Assembly: GCF_000317835.1 (NCBI RefSeq)
Contig: NC_019793.1
Coordinates: 2,856,501 to 2,920,500, forward strand
Length of the DNA stretch: 64,000 nt
Source: Deinococcus peraridilitoris DSM 19664
Lineage (GTDB): Bacteria > Deinococcota > Deinococci > Deinococcales > Deinococcaceae
Direction of reading: 5' to 3'
The position numbers and the translations under genes are program-made. The first letter of the stretch is position 1; every line of letters starts with the position of its first letter. Of this stretch, positions 9,316 to 18,876 are shown piece by piece. The notes under the pieces were generated by a model. The model was not told the DNA's origin and did no database searches. It saw only the letters and a program-made list of their open reading frames with translations.

Positions 9316-11325
9316 GTGAGCATGGTGTTGCTGGTCGCCCTGTTTCTGGTGAGCGCGCTGTTCTGGGTGCGTCTGCCCGAGCGTGCACTGGGTGCGTTCT
9401 GCGCGCTTTCCGTGCTGTTGTGCGCAGTCCTGCTCGCCGTTCTGGGTGACCTTTCGCGTGCTCAGGCGGCGCTGGTGGCGGGCGGGGTCCTGCTGGGAAC
9501 GGGCTTCGTCGGCAGCGGCCTGACCTTGACGCGTCTGCCCCGTCCAGGGAAGCGCCCGCGCCCAATCAAGACGCAGCGGGCCGTTCCTGTGCTGACCGGC
9601 CCGACGACCACCGAAATCCGCCTCAGCGACTACGAGGTGCTTGAACGCATCGGGATCGGGGGCATGGGCAATGTTTACCGCGCACGCCGGCTCAGCGATG
9701 CACGGACCGTCGCCCTGAAGGTTCCCCAGGAAAAGTACCTGGCCGACGCCAAGTTCGTGAAACGCTTTTACCGCGAAGCTGAAGTCCTGCGCCGCCTGGC
9801 GCATCCCAATATCGTGCGGGTCTTTGATTACAAGGCCGAGGAAGGCGAGCACTACATCGCCATGGAGTACCTCGACGGCGAGACGCTCGAGCAGGTTCTG
9901 GAGACCCGCTCGCTTACCTTCGCCGAAAGCGTGCAGGTCGTGCGGGCCCTCGCGGGTGCGCTCGGCCATATTCACGCCCAGAACATCGTGCACCGCGACC
10001 TCAAACCGTCCAACGTGATGGTGCTGCGCGGCGCCTTTCGCGCTGGCGAGTTGCGTGAGGGCGGCATCAAGCTGATGGATTTCGGCATCGCGGTCGGCAA
10101 GGTGCTGACCCGCCTCACCATGACCGGCGCGCGGGTCGGTACGCCGATTTACATGGCCCCTGAGCAGGCCAAAGGCAACAAGGTCGATGCCCGCAGCGAC
10201 GTGTACAGCCTGGGTCTGCTGTTTTACGAGATGGTCACCGGGGAGACGGCCTTCAAGGGCAGTTACGAAGCGGTGGTGCACCAGCAGGTCTTCGAGATGC
10301 CACGTCCTCCCAAACAGGTGCGCATGGACGTGCCGGGCAAGCTGAGCGAGCTGATTCTGCGCATGATCGACAAGGACCCGGCTGCGCGCCCCTCAGTCGA
10401 GGACATTCTCACCGCCATCGACGCGAACCTGCTGCAGGAAGACGACTTCACCGATCCGTGGGCGCTGGCCCTCAGCGTCCAGGAAAAACAGGGAACGCTG
10501 CGCCTGCTGGACGTGATGGGCCGTCTGCGCCAGAATCTGGCGGACCTGGGAAGCGAGGGTGGTCTGCCGGCGGCGCCGCTCGCCCTGACCAGCGACGCAC
10601 GCGGTCACCTGTATGCCAGCGTGCTGGCGTACCGGGCCGGCGCGCAGGTCCCCAGCATGATCTACCAACTCGATCAGGGCGGCCGGCGTGTGGCCCACTT
10701 CGGTCGGTACGGTATGGGTGAAGGCGAACTGCTGCAGCCAATTTCGATGTGCAGCACCGCTGAGAAGCTGTACGTGCTGGACGCCGAGACCTGCTTCGTC
10801 TCGGTCTACAGCCACAGCGGCCAGTATCACGGCCGCTTTGGCGGGCGAGGCTCGGGCCGTGGCCGTTTCGAGAAGCCGCTGACCATCGCGGCCAGCCGGA
10901 ACGGTGACATTTTTGTTCTGGACGTCGGCAGCCGTGAAGTCCAGCGCCTGTCCGGTGATGGCCGTTATCTCTCCCGACTGGCGTTCAAGCTCGACCGCAC
11001 CAGCGACGTGCTGCGACCGCTCGACGGTCTGGCCCTCGATTCCCAGGGTGCGGTCTACATTGCCGACGCCCAGGCCTCCAAGATCCGGCGGATCGAGCAG
11101 GATGGCAAGACCGGTGCGGTTTTTCCCATTGACGCCTCGCAGGGTGAAGCGACAGAGGCGCCCTGGCTGATCGGAATCGATGATCAGGGCACGCTGTTTT
11201 GCATTCGTCAGGGCGCGCAGACGTTGCGCCGCTTTTCGCCCGAGGGAAAACTGCTCGCGACCATCGATACGTATTCGCCGGTACTGGCCATGACGTTGCT
11301 CGAACGGGGCAAGGTACTGGCGTAG
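9316..11325 (+). CDS. Membrane Ser/Thr protein kinase with C-terminal beta-propeller (RqkA-like)
   Basis: 669 aa. Two or three N-terminal membrane helices (residues 2-18, 25-44 and about 50-66) are followed by a complete eukaryotic-type kinase: IGIGGMGNV at 112-120, Lys135, HRDLKPSN at 226-233, DFG at 255-257, and an APE motif. From about residue 400 come NHL/propeller-like repeats (MGEGELLQPISM, GSGRGRFEKPLTIA, LDGLALDSQGAVYIAD). D. radiodurans RqkA, a DNA-damage kinase stimulated by PQQ, has this kinase-propeller design. Orthology is inferred, not proved. The start is GTG with a GGAGG SD. Confidence 0.9.
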   Translation: MSMVLLVALFLVSALFWVRLPERALGAFCALSVLLCAVLLAVLGDLSRAQAALVAGGVLLGTGFVGSGLTLTRLPRPGKRPRPIKTQRAVPVLTGPTTTEIRLSDYEVLERIGIGGMGNVYRARRLSDARTVALKVPQEKYLADAKFVKRFYREAEVLRRLAHPNIVRVFDYKAEEGEHYIAMEYLDGETLEQVLETRSLTFAESVQVVRALAGALGHIHAQNIVHRDLKPSNVMVLRGAFRAGELREGGIKLMDFGIAVGKVLTRLTMTGARVGTPIYMAPEQAKGNKVDARSDVYSLGLLFYEMVTGETAFKGSYEAVVHQQVFEMPRPPKQVRMDVPGKLSELILRMIDKDPAARPSVEDILTAIDANLLQEDDFTDPWALALSVQEKQGTLRLLDVMGRLRQNLADLGSEGGLPAAPLALTSDARGHLYASVLAYRAGAQVPSMIYQLDQGGRRVAHFGRYGMGEGELLQPISMCSTAEKLYVLDAETCFVSVYSHSGQYHGRFGGRGSGRGRFEKPLTIAASRNGDIFVLDVGSREVQRLSGDGRYLSRLAFKLDRTSDVLRPLDGLALDSQGAVYIADAQASKIRRIEQDGKTGAVFPIDASQGEATEAPWLIGIDDQGTLFCIRQGAQTLRRFSPEGKLLATIDTYSPVLAMTLLERGKVLA

Positions 11326-11374
11326 CGCTCCTTGGCGGCCGGCTTTCGGTTTCTTGTCCCGTGGCTGAGCGCTT

Positions 11375-11815
11375 TTACGCGATGCGCGCCCCGACATACT
11401 CGCGCTCGCCGCTCAGCATGCGCTGCAGCGCTGCGGCATCTCGCGGGAATTCCTTGCCGCGATTGATGAAGTGCGTGGTGTAGCGGCCCACCTCGAAGTG
11501 TTCGATCAGATAATTCAGGGCTTTCTGAACGTCGAACTCCTTGCCGGAGAAGACGTCGACCCGGAGAAACGCGTGTTCGGGAAAGGTGTGGAGCGAGATG
11601 TGCGATCCGGCGATCACCACCACGCCACTGACACCGCTGTCCTCCGGACCTGAGCCCTCATGCTGCTGCACCACGGGCTCGGACAGCTGACCCAGGCCGA
11701 GCTGTGCGCTGAGCTCCGAGAGCACCGTGCGGATCAGCGTTTCGTCGCGCAGCGCGTCCGTGCTGGCATGGTAGCCGTCGATCATCAAGTGCGGTCCAAA
11801 ACCAAACAGTTCCAC
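11375..11815 (-). CDS. speD: S-adenosylmethionine decarboxylase-type proenzyme (SpeD family)
   Basis: About 146 aa from a GTG at 11815 that has a GGGAGG SD 9 nt upstream; an earlier GTG at 11896 would add 27 unconserved residues. The family self-cleaves to make a pyruvoyl cofactor and decarboxylates SAM for spermidine synthesis. The core is GVSGVVVIAGSHISLHTFPE, with the processing Ser after Gly. Most bacterial enzymes have Glu-Ser-His here, so Gly-Ser-His is unusual. Some SpeD homologues have become arginine or ornithine decarboxylases, so substrate is open. It is divergent from sdhC. Confidence 0.85.
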   Translation of the reverse strand: MELFGFGPHLMIDGYHASTDALRDETLIRTVLSELSAQLGLGQLSEPVVQQHEGSGPEDSGVSGVVVIAGSHISLHTFPEHAFLRVDVFSGKEFDVQKALNYLIEHFEVGRYTTHFINRGKEFPRDAAALQRMLSGEREYVGARIA

Positions 11816-12076
11816 GTTCAGTGACCTCCCGAGCCATCCGAGTATCCAGTTTCCGATTCCGCTCGTCCGGGTGCTCACGCCATCATCGCGCAACACCTGC
11901 CGCGCCCCGGCGGGTACAAGAGCGAATGCTAGCGTCAGGCGCTTTTGGCGTCAACAAGATCGCTGCCCCACGGCGGTCGGGTGATTGCAGGCTATGCCGG
12001 AATTCATCATCGGCCTGCGCTACAGTCGCTCTTTTCCTCCGGGGCCTGGGGCAGTGTGTCGGGCATTCTCTGATGC

Positions 12077-12082
12077 TATTCT
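12077..12082 (+). promoter_or_regulatory. Candidate extended -10 of the sdh operon
   Basis: TATTCT preceded by TGC, an extended -10 form, about 64 nt upstream of the sdhC ATG. The -35 is weak. The 250-bp gap between speD and sdhC holds no other recognisable gene. Confidence 0.4.
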
Positions 12083-12145
12083 GTGGAGCGGATAAAACGC
12101 GCGAATGCCGAGTTTTAAGGGATCCGGGCGATAAGGAGGAATTGG

Positions 12146-12501
12146 ATGTACCGAGGCAGAGAGGGGCAGTGGGCCTTTTATCTCCACCGCCTGTCCGGAC
12201 TGGCCATCCTGGCCTATCTACTTATTCACGTGCTCAGCATTTCACTGTTCATGCTCGGTGAAGACGCCTACATGGCGCTCCACACCGTGTACGAAATCCC
12301 GATTTTCTCGATCGGCCTGATTTTCGTGACAGCAGGCGTGCTGTACCACTCGATCAACGGACTGCGCATCGTCATCATGGATTTCACGGGGCGCGGGCTC
12401 GCCTACCAGCGTCAGCTGTGGTACGTCACGCTGTTCCTGACGTTGCTGGGCAGCGCCTACGCGGCCTACGTCGTCGGGTTGCGCCTGCTGGGAGGACATG
12501 G

Positions 12502-12505
<4 letters not shown>
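12146..12505 (+). CDS. sdhC: Succinate dehydrogenase cytochrome b556 subunit
   Basis: 119 aa with three membrane helices. It is one of the two membrane anchors of complex II, which bind heme b and quinone. HRLSGLAILAYLLIHVLSI carries the conserved HR..G motif, and Tyr-His-Ser-Ile-Asn-Gly (YHSINGLRI) holds a likely heme-ligand His. It is preceded by a near-perfect SD (AAGGAGG, 6 nt). It is the first gene of sdhCDAB, and its TGA overlaps the sdhD ATG by 4 nt (ATGA). Confidence 0.93.
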
Positions 12506-12903
<398 letters not shown>

Positions 12904-12913
12904 AGGAGCGCGC

Positions 12914-14653
<1,740 letters not shown>

Positions 14654-14774
14654 GCGGCTTTACCGGAGTTTGTTACGCTGGCAGCGCTGCGCTGCGCCTG
14701 AACGCTCTAGCATGATGGTGGGAACACCCACACCCTCCATCCTCACCTCGAAGTGTTCTCCGCGAGGAGTTTGA

Positions 14775-15482
14775 ATGCACGTCAACCTGAAAATTCACCG
14801 TTTCCATCCCGAACAGGACAAAAAGGCCCACTGGGAAACCTACAAGGTCGAGTGCGAACCGGGCGACCGGGTGCTGGACCTGCTCAACCACATCAAGTGG
14901 TACGTCGACCCGACCCTGACTTACCGCCGCTCTTGCGCGCACGGCATCTGTGGCAGCGACGCGATGCTGATCAACGGGCGCAACCGTCTTGCCTGCAAGA
15001 TCCTCATCAAGGACCTCGCCAAGGACGGCGGTACCATCACCGTTGAGCCCATCCGTGGCCTGAAAGTCGAGAAGGACCTGCTGGTCGACATGGAGCCTTT
15101 TTTTGAGAGCTACCGCGCCGTGCTGCCGTTCTTTATCAACGACGATCCGGTTCCGGCGGGTGAGCGCCTGCAGACCCAGGAAGACCGCGAGCGTTTCGAC
15201 CAGGGCACCAAGTGCATCCTGTGCGCGGCGTGCACGACTTCCTGCCCGATCTTCTGGGTCAACGGCCGTTACCTGGGTCCGGCCAGCATCGTGCAGGCCC
15301 ACCGCTTCATCTTCGACAGCCGTGACAAGGGCACCTCTGAGCGGCTGAACATCCTCAACCAGAACACCGGCGTGTGGCGTTGCCGCACGGCCTACAACTG
15401 CACCGAGGCGTGCCCGCGTGAAATTCCCGTCACCCAGCTGATCGAGGAAGTCAAACGCGCGGTAATGTACCAGCAAGTGTAA
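14775..15482 (+). CDS. sdhB: Succinate dehydrogenase iron-sulfur subunit
   Basis: 235 aa. It relays electrons from FAD to quinone. The [2Fe-2S] ligands lie in SCAHGICGSDAM plus a later Cys (RLACKI). The ferredoxin domain has CILCAACTTSCP and CTEACPREIP for the [4Fe-4S] and [3Fe-4S] clusters. The SD is GAGGAG, 7 nt before the ATG. The 120-bp gap from sdhA may hold an internal promoter (a TAGCAT is at 14708), but the -35 is poor. Its 3' end (bases 15469-15488) is partly duplicated 68 bp downstream. Confidence 0.96.
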   Translation: MHVNLKIHRFHPEQDKKAHWETYKVECEPGDRVLDLLNHIKWYVDPTLTYRRSCAHGICGSDAMLINGRNRLACKILIKDLAKDGGTITVEPIRGLKVEKDLLVDMEPFFESYRAVLPFFINDDPVPAGERLQTQEDRERFDQGTKCILCAACTTSCPIFWVNGRYLGPASIVQAHRFIFDSRDKGTSERLNILNQNTGVWRCRTAYNCTEACPREIPVTQLIEEVKRAVMYQQV

Positions 15483-15556
15483 GTACGATTAACTGGCCGA
15501 TTCCCGGACGGGCAGGCCGCACTGCCTGCAAAGGTCACCAGCAAGTGTAAGCACGA
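15469..15556 (+). repeat. Partial duplication of the sdhB 3' end
   Basis: Bases 15469-15488 (last codons, stop and following bases of sdhB) recur at 15537-15556 with one mismatch: ACCAGCAAGTGTAAG, then T or C, then ACGA. The flanks look like decayed copies too. It is probably a small tandem duplication. Confidence 0.55.
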
Positions 15557-15591
15557 AAATCGGCTGATCTTCGAACGACCGGGTCGAGCAG

Positions 15592-15628
15592 AGAAAACAG
15601 GAAGGCTTTATGCCTTCCTGTTTTCTTT
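15592..15628. terminator. Bidirectional intrinsic terminator after sdhB
   Basis: A perfect 15-bp stem (AGAAAACAGGAAGGC with its complement), 5-nt loop TTTAT, then TTT. It lies between convergent sdhB and the lipoprotein gene and has A-rich and T-rich arms, so it can serve both strands. Confidence 0.85.
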
Positions 15629-15632
15629 ACTG

Positions 15633-16082
15633 CTAGAACTGGATAGTATAGCGCGCGTTGGCCCCGTCCGTGCATTCACCGTTGCCATTGTTGTTGTGAT
15701 CAACCACGAAACGGCAGGTGATGACCTGACTTCCGTTGCGCACCACGAGGCTGCCGTCGCGCAGGTTCGAGGCGCGCGTGCCCACCGAGAAGAAGTACCC
15801 GGGGGGCGCCACGTTTGAAAAGGAGACACCCGCGCTGACGCCGACACGCGGTGGCGCGTCCGAAGAGGCCAAAACGTTGTATTCGCCCTGATACGCGTTC
15901 TGAGCGAACTCGATGCGCGCGGTGTTCCTGCCGGCGACCGTACCGTAGCCGCCGAGCAGAAGGCGGCCTTCTTCGCCGCTGGTGACGTTGACAATCTTCC
16001 CGACTTTGTTGGGGTTGACCTGATTGGGTGCGCAGGCGGCAAGCGAAACAAGCCCCAGGGACAGTAACAGCAGGCGATTCAT
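15633..16082 (-). CDS. Small lipoprotein of unknown function
   Basis: 149 aa. MNRLLLLSLGLVSLAACAPN is a lipoprotein signal with Cys17 in the lipobox LAAC. The start ATG has a GGAGG SD. The mature part is short, polar and probably beta-sheet rich (LLLGGYGTVAGRN, PPGYFFSVGTRA, GSLVVRNGSQVITCRFVV), with one Cys pair that could form a disulfide. No enzyme motif is seen. A function cannot be assigned. Confidence 0.75.
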   Translation of the reverse strand: MNRLLLLSLGLVSLAACAPNQVNPNKVGKIVNVTSGEEGRLLLGGYGTVAGRNTARIEFAQNAYQGEYNVLASSDAPPRVGVSAGVSFSNVAPPGYFFSVGTRASNLRDGSLVVRNGSQVITCRFVVDHNNNGNGECTDGANARYTIQF

Positions 16083-16169
16083 GACAGACCTCCGTCGGAA
16101 TACATGTGGATACCTCAGGGTAGCGCGGCTGAAGACAGCCAACCTGAGAGCTTTACTGAGGGCTCGTTG

Positions 16170-16490
16170 TCACAGTTTCTGCGTCTGTGCGTGGGAAATC
16201 ACCTCGTGGATTTCAAGGATGTTCGGACTGCTGAAGGCCTCACGCGGCAGGCTTCCCGAGCGGGCATGACCCTGGTGAAAGGCGTCGGACTGCGTCCAGC
16301 CCTCGAAGGCCTCGCGGCTTTCCCACAAGGTCAGCACGATATAAGGTTCACCACTTTTGGTGGGTCGCAGAACGAAGTTGCTGAGAAAGCCTGGCATCTG
16401 GTCGACCAGACCCGCGCGTTCCCGGAAACGCGCTTCGAAGGCTTCAGCGAAGTCAGGGTTGACGTAGATGCGGTTTGCGACGGTGATCAT
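16170..16490 (-). CDS. Antibiotic biosynthesis monooxygenase domain protein, IsdG/HmoA-like
   Basis: 106 aa single ABM domain, beginning MITVANRIYVNPDFAEAF. IsdG-type heme-degrading monooxygenases use an Asn-Trp-His triad near positions 7, 66 and 76. Here Asn6, Trp65 and His75 (with another His at 72) fall in those places, which supports heme binding. It may release iron from heme in the cytosol. TACCCT lies 6 nt before the ATG and there is no SD. It lies downstream of the cytochrome-cupredoxin gene, but a hairpin between them suggests separate transcripts. Confidence 0.75.
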   Translation of the reverse strand: MITVANRIYVNPDFAEAFEARFRERAGLVDQMPGFLSNFVLRPTKSGEPYIVLTLWESREAFEGWTQSDAFHQGHARSGSLPREAFSSPNILEIHEVISHAQTQKL

Positions 16491-16496
16491 GATGTG

Positions 16497-16502
16497 AGGG
16501 TA
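16497..16502 (-). promoter_or_regulatory. Leaderless -10 box of the IsdG-like gene
   Basis: TACCCT on the minus strand, 6 nt before the ATG at 16490. It is directly adjacent to the hairpin at 16509-16550. Confidence 0.5.
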
Positions 16503-16508
16503 GAGCCT

Positions 16509-16550
16509 GAGGCGGGGAATGTGGAGGATTCTCTACACACTCCCCGCCTC
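16509..16550 (-). terminator. Hairpin downstream of the cytochrome-cupredoxin gene
   Basis: A perfect 10-bp outer stem (GAGGCGGGGA with TCCCCGCCTC) plus an inner stem GTGGAG/CTCTAC with one wobble pair. It starts 10 bp after the stop codon on the minus strand. There is no T-run, so termination may be inefficient. Confidence 0.5.
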
Positions 16551-16559
16551 GGGTGAGAT

Positions 16560-17345
16560 TTACTTGAAGCTGGCTTCTTTGGCGTCCGGCGACACCACGA
16601 AGCGCAGGAACTGACCGCGCGAGGCGTGCTGGCCGACGCCACAGACCAGCAGGTACTCGCCCGCTTTGCTGGCCCGGAAACGCACGGTCTGTACTGCGTC
16701 ACCCGCGCTGGACACCTTGCTCGAAGCGCCCGGGAAGGCAGGGGTCAGTCGTGCGGGCAGCTTGTCGCCCGCGACGAGAATGACACTGTGTGGCATGGCG
16801 CCCGCGTTGCTGTATTTCAGCTCGACGCGCCAGCCGAGCGGGACGGTGAAGGTTTTTTCGCCCTTGGCGGCACCGTTGAAGTTGAGCCCGCCGTTGGCGT
16901 CTCCCTGACCGGCCACGACGGTCAGCACGGCGGTCTTGCGCACCGCGTCGTTCACGACAACTTGTGGCGCGGCGGGGGCAGCGGGGGCAGCCGGAGCGGT
17001 GGCAGGAGCAGTGGACGCAGCCGGGGCGGCAGGAGTTGCCGTGGCCGGGGTTTGCGAAGTCGCTCCGGCCTGTGCCTGCGGTCCGTAGTGGGTGGCGAGG
17101 TACGTGGCAATCTGCTGCACCTCGGCGTCGCTGACCTGGGCACCGTATCCCTGCATGCGCTTCACGGTCGCAGTCCACCGGGCAAGGTCGTACTGTTTGC
17201 TGGTGACGCGTGCCAGGTCGTGGCAGGCCTGGCACTTGCCCTGCACCAGGTCACGCCCGGGACCGGCAGGAAGCTCCTGAGCGAAGGCGTTGGTGGTGAT
17301 GGCCAGCAGCACGAGTGCGAAATTCCGGCGAAGACCCTGTTTCAT
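16560..17345 (-). CDS. Secreted cytochrome c fused to a rusticyanin/sulfocyanin-like cupredoxin
   Basis: 261 aa. A signal peptide (about residues 1-22) is followed by a small c-type cytochrome domain with CQACH at 38-42 and Met64 as the likely axial ligand. A Pro/Ala-rich linker (about 94-128) leads to a cupredoxin domain. Copper ligands are His186 (MPHSV), Cys235 and His240 with rusticyanin-type spacing (Cys-x4-His-x4). The position of the axial Met is Gln245, as in stellacyanins. Expected role: periplasmic electron transfer between heme and copper in one chain. The SD is AAGGAG. Fold assignment is by motif only. Confidence 0.8.
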   Translation of the reverse strand: MKQGLRRNFALVLLAITTNAFAQELPAGPGRDLVQGKCQACHDLARVTSKQYDLARWTATVKRMQGYGAQVSDAEVQQIATYLATHYGPQAQAGATSQTPATATPAAPAASTAPATAPAAPAAPAAPQVVVNDAVRKTAVLTVVAGQGDANGGLNFNGAAKGEKTFTVPLGWRVELKYSNAGAMPHSVILVAGDKLPARLTPAFPGASSKVSSAGDAVQTVRFRASKAGEYLLVCGVGQHASRGQFLRFVVSPDAKEASFK

Positions 17346-17412
17346 GATGCACTCCTTGAAAGCGTGACGAAACGCGGTGAAAGTCGAGCTAGCTTCAGTG
17401 CGAAGTGAACTG

Positions 17413-18066
17413 TTATAAGCCTATCAGGCCGAGCGCCGCCGTAGAGCGTAGCTCGGGCAGATAAGGCTGCAGCACGCTGGCATTGCGCGCGTTGGGTGGG
17501 CGTACCACCTGATTGAAGCTGGGCAGCTGGCCGCTTTGCAGCGCGCGTGCGGCGGCGCCCAGGTCAAGCTCGGGAACGCCCAGCGCGCCGTTGACTTCAC
17601 GGCGGATGGTGGCGTACTGACCTTCGCTCAGCTCTTCACGAGTCAGCGCGTCTTGCTGGGCACGGCGGGCGCGGCCGATAAAGCCGCCAGCGTCACGCAG
17701 GACGCCCAGGATTTCCAGGGTGCCGGGGGGCTGCCCGGCGGCAAACTCCTGATAGGTGTTCTGCAGGCGCTCGAAGTCCTGACCGAGCGCTTCGCGGACG
17801 CTGCGGCGCACCCGCACGAACTGCTGAACCTGCGCGCTTGTCAGCCGTACCTCGTCGCGCGCCGGAGGAACGCTGCTCTGGGGGGGAGGATTCTGGTTGC
17901 TGCTTGCGTTCTGGTTGGGTTGCCCGGTGAATGGAACGGTGAAGGCGTTGAAGTTCTGCAAGAACGCCTGCGCCGGACGCCATACCAGAAAATACCCGGC
18001 GAGTCCCAGCACCAGCGCCATCAGCAGGGCGCCTCCCAGACAACCGGCCATCGCATTTCGGATCAT
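17413..18066 (-). CDS. Membrane-anchored protein of unknown function
   Basis: 217 aa. It has one N-terminal membrane helix (about residues 7-28), then a low-complexity Asn/Pro/Gln/Ser linker (about 48-68), then a charged helical region (VQQFVRVRRSVREALGQDFE and similar) that is presumably exported. The start has an AAGG 1 nt before the ATG and no clear promoter. Codon usage fits the neighbours. It lies between thiN and the cytochrome gene on the same strand, but no functional link is evident. No family is recognised. Confidence 0.65.
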   Translation of the reverse strand: MIRNAMAGCLGGALLMALVLGLAGYFLVWRPAQAFLQNFNAFTVPFTGQPNQNASSNQNPPPQSSVPPARDEVRLTSAQVQQFVRVRRSVREALGQDFERLQNTYQEFAAGQPPGTLEILGVLRDAGGFIGRARRAQQDALTREELSEGQYATIRREVNGALGVPELDLGAAARALQSGQLPSFNQVVRPPNARNASVLQPYLPELRSTAALGLIGL

Positions 18067-18125
18067 GCCTTCATTGTGAAGGGAAACAGGAGCGTGGCGC
18101 TGAGCCCAGGATGTGGGAGCGTTCC

Positions 18126-18764
18126 TCAGGCGTGCGGCCAGCGCTGCACGATCAGCGCCCGGCCCACACCGACACTCAGCAGCGCCGTGTTCCCGGCGGC
18201 CTCGTTGGAGACCGTCCAGCCGGAGCCTGCCGGAACGTCAACGCCCGCAAGAGGCCAGCGCACGCCCTGAATTCGCAAGCCGCGCAAGTCGTCGAGGGCC
18301 AGGACACTCAGCAGCTGACCGGGATAGGTCGCCAGCGTGCAAGGCGGACCGGGCAGCAGCGGACGGGCCGATTCGTCGCCGCTGTGAAGCCGCACGGCGA
18401 GGCCCGCCTGCGACGTCCGCACACTCAGCAGGGCCAAAGCCAGCGTGTGGTCGAAGCGTCCACCGAATGCACCCCACACGGTCACCTCCGAAGCGCCACG
18501 CTCCCGGGCGACGTGCAGTGCCAGTTCGGTGTCGGTGAAATCCTTGTCGCGTGCCACCGGTTGACGGGGAATGTGCGTGAAGCGAGGGTCGGTGGGGAGG
18601 CTGGAGTCGAAATCACCCACCCAGAGGTGGGGCGTGACCTGCAGCATCTGGGCGTGCTCGATGCCTCCATCGGCAGCCACGACCAGGGCGGGCGGCACGG
18701 CGCGCAGCCGCATGAGTTCGGGCGTGGCGACCAGGCGGCCTCCCGCCAGAATCCAGACCTTCAC
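18126..18764 (-). CDS. thiN: Thiamine pyrophosphokinase
   Basis: 212 aa from a GTG at 18764. It transfers pyrophosphate from ATP to thiamine, giving TPP. Motifs are AADGGIEHA, WVGDFDSS (the signature GDFDS), DFTDTELAL and WGAFGGRFDHTLA. The start overlaps the TGA of a 33-aa ORF (GTGA), which suggests translational coupling. It is the last gene of the thiamine operon, so imported thiamine is converted to the riboswitch ligand. No SD lies near the GTG, which supports coupling. Confidence 0.9.
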   Translation of the reverse strand: MKVWILAGGRLVATPELMRLRAVPPALVVAADGGIEHAQMLQVTPHLWVGDFDSSLPTDPRFTHIPRQPVARDKDFTDTELALHVARERGASEVTVWGAFGGRFDHTLALALLSVRTSQAGLAVRLHSGDESARPLLPGPPCTLATYPGQLLSVLALDDLRGLRIQGVRWPLAGVDVPAGSGWTVSNEAAGNTALLSVGVGRALIVQRWPHA

Positions 18765-18862
18765 GCCGGTTCGTGCGCTTTCGGTTCGTGCGCTTCTCGA
18801 AGGGAAGGCAGCTCTTCGTAGAGAAACGCTTCGTCGAAGGCAAGCGGGGACAGACCGGACAT
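18761..18862 (-). CDS. 33-aa ORF between thiQ and thiN
   Basis: An ATG at 18862 opens a frame that starts MSGLSPLAFDEAFLYEELPS and ends AHEPKAHEPA. Its TGA shares 4 nt with the thiN GTG. A 15-bp tandem repeat (about 18766-18795) encodes the doubled AHEP. It is acidic and soluble. There is no strong SD, and the thiQ stop lies 14 bp upstream. It could be a coupling leader for thiN or a small protein in its own right; no homology is recognised. Confidence 0.4.
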   Translation of the reverse strand: MSGLSPLAFDEAFLYEELPSLREAHEPKAHEPA

Positions 18863-18876
18863 CGTGGACCGTTGTA

